From Haloplanus sp. HW8-1 (GTDB lineage: Archaea > Halobacteriota > Halobacteria > Halobacteriales > Haloferacaceae), in the NCBI RefSeq assembly GCF_023703795.1, contig NZ_CP098518.1:1364001-1428000 (forward strand): DNA of 64,000 nt, given 5' to 3'. Below the pieces are notes generated by a model, which had not been told where the DNA came from, ran no database searches, and saw only the letters and a list, made by a program, of their open reading frames with translations. Shown one piece after another: positions 9,447 through 17,317 of this stretch; position 1 is the stretch's first letter; each line of letters begins with the position of its first letter. A program made the translations under genes and the position numbers.

Positions 9447-10180
9447 CCGGCGAGCAGGAGGCCGGCGCCGAGCAAGAGGCCGATGGCGCCGACCAGCAGG
9501 CCGGCAAGTGACGTCTTCGAGAGGCGGAGCAATATCCGAGTCGGCGAGCCATCGCCGACGACGAGGGGGTCGATTCGGCCGTCGTCGACCCGGCCGACCA
9601 CCGTCACCGTATCGCCCGGCGACACCCACCGTTCGTCGTAGCGACGCGTGCCGAGCGAGAGGGCGCGAGCCACGGGAGCCAGAATCGGCGACGGCGACCG
9701 GTACCACGTCGTTCGGGAGAGCCCGTCGGCCTCGCGTTCGTATCGCGCGATCCGATCCGGCGGCGACTCCGACGGGGCGACCGTGGCGACGACCGTCGAA
9801 TCGAGCGCGACCGTCCGGAGCGGCGCGTCCACAAGGACCGTCGCGTCGGGCGTCCGCACCGCGAACGGCCGGCTCCGGGCAGGGTCGTGGACCGTCACGT
9901 ACGTCGGCAGGAGGAAGGAGCCGAACCGCCGCTCTTCGACCGAGGGGCGGAGGGCGACACAGTCGACGCCGCTGAACGGCGCCTCGAGTGTGTCACCGGC
10001 GGCCTCGACGGTACCCGAGAGACGAACGAGCGTCCCCTCGGCGACGCCGTCGACGCTCGACACCGGGTCGGCGCGAACGAGCGCGGTCGACCGCCACACG
10101 TAGCGCAGACTGACGAGAGTGACCAAGAGGCCGAGAGCGAGCATGACGACTCCGAACAGTGTGGGAAGGGGAAGAGACAT
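9443..10180 (-). CDS. GIDE-domain membrane protein
   Basis: A 245-residue protein starting MSLPLPTLFG; the longer reading has a non-protein-like lead and overlaps the alcohol dehydrogenase. A first membrane helix spans about 4-26 and a second lies at the C-terminus (SLAGLLVGAIGLLLGAGLLL). Between them is a soluble beta-rich region with LVRLSGTVEA, VDCVALRPSVEERR and WVSPGDTVTVVGRV. This is the arrangement of the GIDE domain found in membrane E3 ligases and in many archaeal and bacterial membrane proteins. No RING finger is present. Its stop codon shares CTAG with the stop of the acyl-CoA synthetase. It follows the alcohol dehydrogenase gene by 28 bases and may be co-transcribed. Confidence 0.7.
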   Translation of the reverse strand: MSLPLPTLFGVVMLALGLLVTLVSLRYVWRSTALVRADPVSSVDGVAEGTLVRLSGTVEAAGDTLEAPFSGVDCVALRPSVEERRFGSFLLPTYVTVHDPARSRPFAVRTPDATVLVDAPLRTVALDSTVVATVAPSESPPDRIARYEREADGLSRTTWYRSPSPILAPVARALSLGTRRYDERWVSPGDTVTVVGRVDDGRIDPLVVGDGSPTRILLRLSKTSLAGLLVGAIGLLLGAGLLLAG

Positions 10181-10208
10181 GGATCGAAGCGGGAAGCCGG
10201 CCGGTGGC

Positions 10209-11441
10209 TCAGGACCGCCGCGGACCCTCGGGTGCGAGGGCGTCGTCGTAGATGGTGACGTAGAGGTCGGTGATCTCCTCCCGGGTGGGCTTTCGGGGGT
10301 TGTTGTCGGGCGACCCCGAGTCGATGGCATCCTGGGTCATCTCGTCGATCACGTCGAGGTAGTCTTCGCGGGACGGGACCTCGCCGAACTCGTCGAGATA
10401 GCCGGTGAGATCCAGATCGGCACACAGCCGGAGTACCCCGTCGGCGGCGGCGTCGGCCGCCTCGCGGGTCGGGGTGTGCGTGTCGGCGACCCCGAGGATA
10501 CGCGCGATTTCGGCGTACTTCTCGGGGGCAGCCATCGCCGAGAAGTCGACGACGTACGGGAGGATGAGGCCGTTCGCGAGGCCGTGGGAGATATGCAGTT
10601 GGGCGCCGAGCGGTCGGGCGAGGCCGTGGACGAGCGCCACGGAGGCGTTGGTGAAGGCCTGTCCCGCCTGGAGCTGGCCGACCATCACGTCGGCGCGGGC
10701 GTCGAGATTGTCGCCGTTGGCCCACGCGATCGGGAGGGACCGCGCGATGCGCTCCATGGCTTCCTCGGCGTACCCGTCGGGGACACTGTAGGATTTCACC
10801 GAGACGTACGCCTCGATGGCGTGGGTCAGGGCGTCGATGCCCGTGAAAGCCGTGTGGCTCTTGGGGAGCGACCGGGTGAGGACGGGATCCTCGATGGCCA
10901 CGTCCGGGACGACGTTCGCGGAGACGATGAGGAACTTCGTCGACGTGGACTCGTCGCTGACGACGACCGATCGGGTCGCCTCGCTTCCCGTGCCCGCGGT
11001 GGTGTTGACGGCGATCAGCGGCGGGGTTGGGTTGGGAACACCCTCGTAACCGGCCCGATCGACGCCGAAATCGCGGATCGACCCCTCGTTGGCCGCGAGG
11101 ATACCGACCCCTTTGCCCGTGTCGATGGAGGATCCACCCCCGAGTGTGACGATCAGATCGCAGCCCTCGCGATCGTAGAGCGCGTGTGCGCTCTCGATGT
11201 TCTCGACGGTCGGATCCGGACGCACGTCCGTGTACACGACCGGGTCGACGCCGGCTGCCTCCAGTCCCGCGAGGACGGCCTCGCCGTGGAAGTCGAAGAT
11301 TTGTTCGGTGGCGACGACGAGCGCCGTCTCCCCGTAACGGGCGGCGTGGCCGCCGAGAGAGTCGATCGCGCCGGCACCGAGTTCGATCCGGCCTGGCGAG
11401 ACGACCGTCCGCGTCTCGCTCGCGAGTACGGTATCGTGCAT
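10209..11441 (-). CDS. Iron-containing (group III) alcohol dehydrogenase
   Basis: A 410-residue protein. The nucleotide-binding GGGSSIDTGKG is near residue 100, and NTTAGTGSEATRSVV follows near 145. Metal ligands are present in GIDALTHAIEAYVS and in the His-rich LHISHGLANG block, with a further upstream histidine in ALVHGLARPLG. The family reduces aldehydes or oxidises alcohols with NAD(P)H and Fe2+ or Zn2+ in the cytoplasm, for example lactaldehyde, butanol or hydroxybutyrate substrates. A TATA-like AATATTATA lies about 25-30 bases upstream of the start, suggesting a leaderless transcript. It precedes the GIDE gene on the same strand. Substrate unknown. Confidence 0.92.
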   Translation of the reverse strand: MHDTVLASETRTVVSPGRIELGAGAIDSLGGHAARYGETALVVATEQIFDFHGEAVLAGLEAAGVDPVVYTDVRPDPTVENIESAHALYDREGCDLIVTLGGGSSIDTGKGVGILAANEGSIRDFGVDRAGYEGVPNPTPPLIAVNTTAGTGSEATRSVVVSDESTSTKFLIVSANVVPDVAIEDPVLTRSLPKSHTAFTGIDALTHAIEAYVSVKSYSVPDGYAEEAMERIARSLPIAWANGDNLDARADVMVGQLQAGQAFTNASVALVHGLARPLGAQLHISHGLANGLILPYVVDFSAMAAPEKYAEIARILGVADTHTPTREAADAAADGVLRLCADLDLTGYLDEFGEVPSREDYLDVIDEMTQDAIDSGSPDNNPRKPTREEITDLYVTIYDDALAPEGPRRS

Positions 11442-12139
11442 GACACACCGATGATCGTTCCTGTCAATATTATACCCCGGGGTCGCGTCGGGCGTTGGTC
11501 CCTCTCGCGACGACCGAGGGTCACTCTCGTGCCGTATGCGAAAATGAACGTAAATCTATCGTAGTTATAGATGGTACGACAACGTATGTTTTTGAACCAC
11601 GCGGCGTACCGCCTCCGATAGGGGGTCGATCGGCGGTGGAACCGCGAGGAGGCCACCCTCGGCGAGGCACATCACGGCCGACGTGTTCGGGGATCCAAAG
11701 CGGGTCACGGCTACCGATCCGATCGTACGATCGGCCGTCGTGAACAGTCGGCCGGCCGTCGATGGGCGTACCGTTCGAGGACGAAGACTGCCTTCGAATT
11801 CGGTAGTTCCGTCGCTCGCCTCTAAACCCCCCATCCGGGAACGATCCGTGGCGTCCCGGCGGCGACCGACGGCCGGATCCCACGGCAGACGTCTCCCCGG
11901 TATGTTCCGCCCCGACGTCGGGTGTCCTCCTCGAGGAGTCGGTCGACGCTGTCACACCTAGTGGTGCCGACGCCGTGAACCGCTCGCGGCTGTTCCGTTG
12001 CCGGTCGTGATCGCCGACGGACCGGCATGATACATACGCGGCGAATATAATATCTAATACTGATATGTCGGCGTATCAGTCCCGACCGCTCGACGCAGCG
12101 ACTGCCGCGACACGGGCATCGAGCCTCGTCGTCCGAGCC
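11442..12139. other. Long non-coding stretch with an inverted repeat
   Basis: It holds the alcohol dehydrogenase promoter at its left side. Towards the right is an AT-rich patch followed by a perfect 7-bp inverted repeat (ACTGATA at 12059-12065, TATCAGT at 12074-12080; 8-base spacer). Short frames (for example on the minus strand at 11565-11834) have no recognisable domain. The stretch may include further debris of the eroded epimerase operon. Confidence 0.4.
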
Positions 12140-12469
12140 TCACGGCGTCACGCCGTGTCCCGGGCCGTCGATCTCGGGTGTGTGGGGGCGTCGACGACGT
12201 CCGCTGCGAGGAGGCGGTTGCCGTCCAGGTCGACGTAATCGAAGTTTCCGAGGCCGACGGCGCCGCGGACGGGGTCGATCGCCGCGGCTTGCCTCTCACC
12301 GGTGACCGGCGGGAGCGGCGAGCCCTCGCCGTGGCCGGTGACTCACGCTTCGATCCCGACGGTGACGGGGACGTTCGACGCGTCCCGCTGTGTGCCGAGG
12401 CCGATCACGAAGGGGTTCAATCAGCAGGTGGTCGAACGCGTCGACCGTCACGGCGACGACGTCGCTCAC
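12140..12469 (-). pseudogene. DgcA-like dipeptide epimerase (enolase superfamily), deleted and frameshifted
   Basis: The N-terminus begins at a GTG overlapping the dgcN stop (GTGA). It reads MSDVVAVTVDAFDHLLIEP, then after a shift at the G tract 12412-12415 continues PFVIGLGTQRDASNVPVTVG. It meets an in-frame TGA at 12343-12345 and then VTGHGEGSP, an enolase-superfamily N-terminal hallmark. Soon after comes FDYVDLDGNRLLAADVV and, after another shift, EIDGPGHGVTP and a stop, which are C-terminal sequences of these epimerases. The whole catalytic barrel (roughly 250 residues) is missing. The intact family member racemises N-acyl amino acids or dipeptides; in the D-glutamate pathway it converts N-acetyl-D-glutamate to the L form. 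Confidence 0.75.
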
Positions 12470-13551
12470 GCTCCCGACTCCGGGGGCCCGTTACTCGCCG
12501 TCGGCGCCGCGAGCACGTCACGGACGGCCGAGAGCAACGCCCGTGGGCCATCTTCCTCGAAGACGTTCGCAACCGAGAGGTCGAGACGTGCCGCCTCCGT
12601 TTCCGAGTCACCCCACGTCGAAACGGCCGCTACCTCGGCGTCGGAGAGGGCCTCGACGAGCCGCGCTTCCGTCTCGATCCCCGACACTTCGAAGGCGTCG
12701 AAGTGGGTCCGGGTCCGCCGTCCGGGTTCGTCCGCGATGACGACGGCGTCGGGCCAGCACCCGTGCAGGACCGAGAGCGTCACGCCGGAGTAGGTCTGGT
12801 GGGTGAGCGACGCCTGTCCCTTGACGATGACGATGTCGTGAGCCTCGCCCACCGCGGTCACCATGTCCTCGACGACGCCGGGGGTGAAGTCCGCCGGGAC
12901 GCGGTCGATGACGGTTCCCTCGTGAGAGCCGATCATGAGTCCCGTCTGGCCGGTCGCGACCCAGCCGGCGTCGTATCCCGCGTCGCGTGCGGCCCGGTAG
13001 CGTTCGTAGGTCGTCGTCCGCTTCCCGACCGCACAGTCCGTGCCGAGCGTGAGCACCACGTCCGCTGACACGTCGTCGATCGACCCGTCGCCGACCCGGA
13101 GGTCGTCATCGCCGGGTGGTTTCCGGACGTCGATCAGTCGTGTGCCGTGCCGGTCGGCGAGGTCGGTCCAGTGTTCGTCCTCCGAGAGGAACACGTGCAG
13201 GCCGGAGACGACGTCACAGCCCGCTCGGATCGCCGCCTCGATGTCGTCCACCCACGACTCGGGCAGGCCGCCCCCTGCGGGCGCCACTCCGATGACCAGT
13301 ACCTCGACCTCGGGGGCTTTCGCCAGGGCGGTCTCCACCGACGTCACGATGGGCACGTCCGGCGCGTCGCGGCTCTCGAGGACGTCGGCGGGACGACACC
13401 CCGCGTGCCGTGAGTCCACCACGACGCGGGTGTCGAACACCTCGCTGCTCGTGACGATGCCGTTCGCGGTCTTTCCCTCGGTCGTCCCGAACTCGCCCTC
13501 GGCGAGAACGGTGGCCGGAACGGGTGTCTCGAAGTAGCCTCTGAGGTCCAT
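12466..13551 (-). CDS. dgcN: DUF1611 / DgcN family N-acyltransferase
   Basis: A 361-residue protein with the two-part architecture of the family. The N-terminal Rossmann-like half (residues 1-140) contains VTSSEVFDTRVVVDSRHAG and VIGVAPAGGGLPESW. The C-terminal half carries a P-loop, LGTDCAVGKRTTT, near residue 185, and the conserved GQTGLMIG and VIVKGQASLTHQ blocks. In halophilic archaea and marine bacteria DgcN acetylates D-glutamate, handing N-acetyl-D-glutamate to the epimerase DgcA. The gene overlaps the remains of that epimerase by four bases, so they were one operon. The enzyme itself looks intact. Assignment to D-glutamate rather than another amino acid is inferred from family and neighbours. 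Confidence 0.8.
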   Translation of the reverse strand: MDLRGYFETPVPATVLAEGEFGTTEGKTANGIVTSSEVFDTRVVVDSRHAGCRPADVLESRDAPDVPIVTSVETALAKAPEVEVLVIGVAPAGGGLPESWVDDIEAAIRAGCDVVSGLHVFLSEDEHWTDLADRHGTRLIDVRKPPGDDDLRVGDGSIDDVSADVVLTLGTDCAVGKRTTTYERYRAARDAGYDAGWVATGQTGLMIGSHEGTVIDRVPADFTPGVVEDMVTAVGEAHDIVIVKGQASLTHQTYSGVTLSVLHGCWPDAVVIADEPGRRTRTHFDAFEVSGIETEARLVEALSDAEVAAVSTWGDSETEAARLDLSVANVFEEDGPRALLSAVRDVLAAPTASNGPPESGA

Positions 13552-13587
13552 GGCGCACTCCGTGCGTGGCTTCGTCTAATCTCTCCT

Positions 13588-13604
13588 CCCTCTCGTGAGA
13601 GGGG
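13588..13604. promoter_or_regulatory. Palindromic operator candidate in the dgcN/M20 divergent promoter
   Basis: CCCTCTC-GT-GAGAGGG is a perfect 7+7 inverted repeat lying between two divergent starts (13551 minus, 13678 plus). Its right half TGAGAGGGG recurs exactly in the other divergent promoter of the island at 16291-16299. A TATA-like stretch (ATACCAAATGATATG) follows on the plus-strand side. Confidence 0.5.
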
Positions 13605-13677
13605 ACCGTCCTCCCGACGGACGAGTTGTAAGTGGTCCGATACCAAATGATATGTACGAGCGGGGAGACACGACGGT

Positions 13678-14736
13678 ATGGATTCAGTGGTGCAGTTAGA
13701 GCGCCTGATGCGAATCGAGAGTCACGAGGACGTCGACGAGATCCGGGAGTATCTGCTCGACGTGATCGACGGCGCAAAACTGGACGAGACGGGCTGTGTG
13801 TGCGCCGAGAAGCGCGGCGACCGGGACGGCCCACGGATCGTCCTCAACTCTCACATGGACGTCGTCTCCCCGCACGTCCCGTTCGAGCGGGTGGGCGAGG
13901 AGATCCGCGGGCGTGGCGCCTGTGACGCCAAGGGCTGTCTCGCCCCGATGTTGGCCGCGTTCTCCCGTGTCGACCCCGACGCCGGGAGCGTACGGCTCGT
14001 GATCTCTCCGGACGAGGAGACGACCCAGCGCGGCCTCTACGAGTATCTCTCGGGCGGTATCGACGCCGACTTCGCCATCGTCGGCGAGCCGTCCGGACTG
14101 GACGTCTGTCCGTCGGCGCGCGGGCACTACGACCTGTTGGTGGAACTCTTCGGCGCGTCGGCTCACGGGGCAACCCCCGAAAGTGGCACCAACACGACGG
14201 TGTGTGCCGCCGAGGCGATCACGCGGATCGGCGACCTCCCCCATCTGGAAGACGAGACGCTCGGAACGAACAACTTCACGCCCACGATCATCGAGGGCGG
14301 CAACCGCCCCAACCAGGTGCCGGAGTATACGAAGTTCGTCGTCGACTACCGGACGGTCCCCGGCGAGTCCCGGGAGGACGCCGTCGGCAAAGTCAAGGAG
14401 GTACTCCGGGATCTGGTCTGTGAGTCCGAGGTCGGCTTCTACGACGGCGGCTCGTCGCTCGACTCGTTCAAGACGGACGTGACCGACGAGTTCGTCACGT
14501 CGTTCCGGGACCACGTGGCGGCGGGTCATGACGACGAACCGGCCGTTCGGCCGTTCGACGCTGCGACCGAGGCGGCGTTTTTCGCCCCGTACATGCCCGT
14601 GGTCGTGTTCGGTCCGGGGCTGATCAGCGACGGCGACCAAGCGATCGCTCACTCCGAACACGAGTACGTGCCCGTCGAGGAGGTCGAACGCGCGGGGGCG
14701 ATCCTGACCGAGTTCCTCGCGGCGACGCTCGCGTAG
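13678..14736 (+). CDS. M20 family metallopeptidase/deacylase (ArgE/DapE/ACY1 type)
   Basis: A 352-residue protein with the M20 zinc site complete: SHMDVV (H59, D61), the bridging aspartate in GRGACDAKG, SPDEET (general base pair), VGEPSGLD and the final HSEHEYVP. A lid/dimerisation domain occupies the middle (about 160-280). Such enzymes hydrolyse N-acyl amino acids or small peptides. Beside DgcN and the DgcA remnant, the most natural job is hydrolysis of N-acetylglutamate to glutamate, the last step of D-glutamate use, but N-acetyl-ornithine, citrulline or lysine derivatives are alternatives. It is divergently transcribed from dgcN across the palindrome at 13588-13604. Confidence 0.82.
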   Translation: MDSVVQLERLMRIESHEDVDEIREYLLDVIDGAKLDETGCVCAEKRGDRDGPRIVLNSHMDVVSPHVPFERVGEEIRGRGACDAKGCLAPMLAAFSRVDPDAGSVRLVISPDEETTQRGLYEYLSGGIDADFAIVGEPSGLDVCPSARGHYDLLVELFGASAHGATPESGTNTTVCAAEAITRIGDLPHLEDETLGTNNFTPTIIEGGNRPNQVPEYTKFVVDYRTVPGESREDAVGKVKEVLRDLVCESEVGFYDGGSSLDSFKTDVTDEFVTSFRDHVAAGHDDEPAVRPFDAATEAAFFAPYMPVVVFGPGLISDGDQAIAHSEHEYVPVEEVERAGAILTEFLAATLA

Positions 14737-14841
14737 CCCGGGTCGGTCGGGACGTCGTCGGGTGTCCCCGACTCGCGGCGTCGTCGACCGAGGAGTGCCG
14801 TCACGGATCGGGACGAAAAATCGACCGTCCGGGGAGAACCC

Positions 14842-15300
14842 TCAGATGATCCCCTGGAAGGACAGCACGGTCTGGGCGATGATCGCGGAGCCGAAGAACG
14901 TGCCGAAGAAGACGAAGACGGCGACCACGACCAGTTTCCAGCCGATCTGTTTGAGCCGGTCCATCTGCAGGGAGACCGAGAGGCCGGCGTACGCCAGGAT
15001 CGGCGTGGCCGTCGCGAGGAAGCTGATCCGGTCCGTGTACCGGAGGAAGACCTCCTGTGTCGGCGAGAAGGGAAGGGCCAGCACCATCGCGATGAAGATG
15101 GCGTACGCGAACGAGGGGAGTTCGAGCGGGATCTCGCGGGCCAGATACAGCGAGACGATCCCGATCGCGATGATGAGGACGATCCCGGGGATCGATTCGA
15201 CGATGCCGGCGTCGTACCCCACGGTGTTCCCGATGAGGGTGATGACGCCGACGACGACGAGCATTGCGAGCGCGTTCGTGACGAAGTCGGTTCGGTCCAT
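14842..15300 (-). CDS. Small permease subunit, partner of DUF3100 protein
   Basis: A 152-residue protein with about five hydrophobic segments (roughly 8-28, 35-55, 63-80, 92-112, 125-148) and almost no soluble part. It starts one base after the stop of the DUF3100 gene on the same strand, so the two are translationally linked and probably form one membrane complex. I do not recognise a transporter signature. The pairing and the neighbouring catabolic enzymes suggest uptake of the amino acid or acylated amino acid used here. It could also be a regulator subunit of the larger permease. Confidence 0.65.
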   Translation of the reverse strand: MDRTDFVTNALAMLVVVGVITLIGNTVGYDAGIVESIPGIVLIIAIGIVSLYLAREIPLELPSFAYAIFIAMVLALPFSPTQEVFLRYTDRISFLATATPILAYAGLSVSLQMDRLKQIGWKLVVVAVFVFFGTFFGSAIIAQTVLSFQGII

Positions 15301-15301
15301 G

Positions 15302-16189
15302 TTAGTTCCTCCCGATGATCGGCTCGAGGACGCCGTACAGTTTGTTGATGAGCGGGACGCCGACGAACAGGACGACGTACACGCCGGTCAGTCCCGTGAG
15401 CAGGTTACTCGTCGCGGCGAACGCGAGGATCTCGTCTTCCGGCACCGAGGAGACGGCGGTCGCCAGCGACCCGGCACAGGCGGTCATCATGCTTCCGCTT
15501 CCCATCCCACAAGCCATCGCGATCGCTCGCGGGTGGAGCCCGGTTATCGGAGCGAGGCCGCCGAGGATGCCGAAAAAGAGCGTTCCGAGGAACGTTCCCG
15601 TCAGGTAGGTGCCGAGGACGCCGATCCCTTCGGGCGAGTCGGGCCCGTAGAGGTCCGTGATGATCCCGAGGGTCGGCTCGCGAGCGATGCTGACCGCCGA
15701 CCCGATCGCTTCCCGCTTGAGTCCGAGCAGGAGAGCAAGCGGGAGCGCGAGGAAAATCGTCCCCAGGTTGCCGAGTTCCTGGAGCAGGAACGCCGGTCCC
15801 GCCCCGATGATATCGTAGAAGTTCGGAGCGACCAGCGTCCCGTATTTCACGCCCAGGGGCATCAGCGCCACCACGATCAGCGGCGAACTGATCTCACTCA
15901 CCTCCTTCGGAACGACGCTCCGAAGTTCGTCGATGTACGCGCCGAGGACTCGGTAACCGAGTAGCATCCCGAACACGACGGCGTAGAGCATCGGGAGGAT
16001 GACCACTTGGCCCGGGCCGACCGGGTACGTTTGCGTGCCGATGAACTCGGAGACGACGACGATCAGGAGAACCGTGACGTGCGCTTTCAGGTGGAATGTC
16101 CAGCGGCCTGACACGCGTATCGGATCCCACCGATCGCCGTCCGAGTCGGCATCGGTCGGTTCGTCGGTCTCTGTATTGGTGTTTGCCAT
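15302..16189 (-). CDS. DUF3100 family membrane permease
   Basis: A 295-residue protein from MANTNTET; an earlier ATG adds ten residues. An acidic cytoplasmic N-terminus (about 40 residues) is followed by about eight membrane segments, including VTVLLIVVVSEFIG, VVILPMLYAVVFGMLLG, LGTIFLALPLALLLG and the glycine-rich IAMACGMGSGSMMTACAG. DUF3100 proteins are uncharacterised membrane proteins commonly found with DUF1611, M20 and epimerase genes in haloarchaea, and a substrate uptake role is likely. It is divergent from the ornithine cyclodeaminase gene across a 145-base region holding the second copy of the TGAGAGGGG motif. Confidence 0.8.
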   Translation of the reverse strand: MANTNTETDEPTDADSDGDRWDPIRVSGRWTFHLKAHVTVLLIVVVSEFIGTQTYPVGPGQVVILPMLYAVVFGMLLGYRVLGAYIDELRSVVPKEVSEISSPLIVVALMPLGVKYGTLVAPNFYDIIGAGPAFLLQELGNLGTIFLALPLALLLGLKREAIGSAVSIAREPTLGIITDLYGPDSPEGIGVLGTYLTGTFLGTLFFGILGGLAPITGLHPRAIAMACGMGSGSMMTACAGSLATAVSSVPEDEILAFAATSNLLTGLTGVYVVLFVGVPLINKLYGVLEPIIGRN

Positions 16190-16282
16190 GATATACCTCG
16201 ACATAGGCTGCAGTGTCACACTACAAAAGCGTTGTTATTGTTTACGGGTCCGGGCGCAACATAATCTAGGAAGGACGACGAC

Positions 16283-16299
16283 GCCTCATATGAGAGGGG
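16283..16299. promoter_or_regulatory. Second copy of the palindromic operator candidate
   Basis: GCCTCATATGAGAGGGG matches the 13588-13604 site at 13 of 17 positions, including the exact right half TGAGAGGGG. Its core CTCATATGAG is a perfect palindrome. It lies 35 bases before the start at 16334 and within the divergent promoter of the DUF3100 and ornithine cyclodeaminase genes. Shared control by one regulator is inferred. Confidence 0.5.
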
Positions 16300-16333
16300 T
16301 GGTGTATTAGTCACGGACCATCCCAGCGGCCGT

Positions 16334-17308
16334 ATGCAGACGTTCATCCTGAACGGGTCGGACGTAGCGACACACTCACCGATGACGGCCGTCGTCTCGG
16401 CCGTCGAGGACGCATTCGCGGCCTACGCGAGGGACGCCGTCGAGATGCCGGCGAAATCGTACGTTGACGTGCCGACCGGAGACTTCCGCTCGATGCCCGC
16501 GTACGTCGACGCGGACGAGTGGGAGGCGGCCGGGGTGAAGTGGGTGAGCGTCCACCCCGACAACCCCGGCGCCCACGACCTCCCGACGGTGCTAGGAGTC
16601 ATGATCTACTCCGACCCGGCGACCGGACGCCCCCTTGCCGTCATGGACGGGGCCGAACTCACGATGCGTCGAACCGGCGCAGCGGCCGCCGTCGCGACCG
16701 ACCACCTCGCCGTCACCGACGCCACCTCGATGGGACTCGTCGGCGCGGGCACCCAGTCGTACGCCCAACTGGAGGCGGTCTCGACGGTACGGCCGATCGA
16801 GGAAGTGGTGATCTCGGATCCCGACGACGACCGCGTCGAACGGTTCGTCGACGCGTTCGCCGATCGGTTCGAGATTCGGTCCGGCGACGTCGCGGACGCC
16901 GCCGCCTGTGATGTCCTCTCGACTGTCACCCCCGTCGAGGAGCCGATCGTCGCCGCGGCCGACGTCGGCGATCACACCCACGTCAACGCCGTCGGCGCCG
17001 ACGCGCCCGGCAAACGGGAACTCGGGGACGGGACCATCGAGGCGGCCAAACTCGTCATCGACGATCACGAACAGTGTACACATTCCGGGGAGATCAACGT
17101 TCCTTGGAGCGAGGGACTGATCGACGAGTCGGACGTCTACGCCGAACTGGGCGAGATCGTCGCCGGCCGGCGCGAGGGCCGCGTCGCCGGGGACGGTGTG
17201 ACGGTGTTCGACTCGACCGGTCTCGCCATCCAGGACGTCGCGACCGCACACATCGTCTACGAGGCCGCACGCGACGACACCCCCGAGACGTTCGGCTTCT
17301 CCTCGTAG
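16334..17308 (+). CDS. Ornithine cyclodeaminase / mu-crystallin family dehydrogenase
   Basis: A 324-residue protein of the family's usual length. The Rossmann motif GLVGAGTQSYAQLEA is near residue 136, and the substrate domain shows YVDVPTGDFRSMPAY, the conserved lysine (GVKWVSVHPDN) and MDGAELTMRRTGA. Members include ornithine cyclodeaminase, archaeal alanine dehydrogenase and imino-acid reductases, all handling an amino acid or imino acid with NAD(P)H. In this island it may interconvert an amino acid with its keto acid. The exact reaction cannot be assigned. It is convergent with the HTH_10 regulator (9 bases between stops). Confidence 0.87.
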   Translation: MQTFILNGSDVATHSPMTAVVSAVEDAFAAYARDAVEMPAKSYVDVPTGDFRSMPAYVDADEWEAAGVKWVSVHPDNPGAHDLPTVLGVMIYSDPATGRPLAVMDGAELTMRRTGAAAAVATDHLAVTDATSMGLVGAGTQSYAQLEAVSTVRPIEEVVISDPDDDRVERFVDAFADRFEIRSGDVADAAACDVLSTVTPVEEPIVAAADVGDHTHVNAVGADAPGKRELGDGTIEAAKLVIDDHEQCTHSGEINVPWSEGLIDESDVYAELGEIVAGRREGRVAGDGVTVFDSTGLAIQDVATAHIVYEAARDDTPETFGFSS

Positions 17309-17317
17309 CGCGGCCCG

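Noticed and set aside
11565..11834. An 89-residue minus-strand frame in the long gap
   Set aside because: It has partly protein-like composition but no recognisable domain, no promoter and no neighbour support.
12178..13068. A 296-residue plus-strand frame
   Set aside because: Antisense to dgcN and the epimerase remnant; basic and repetitive with no domain.
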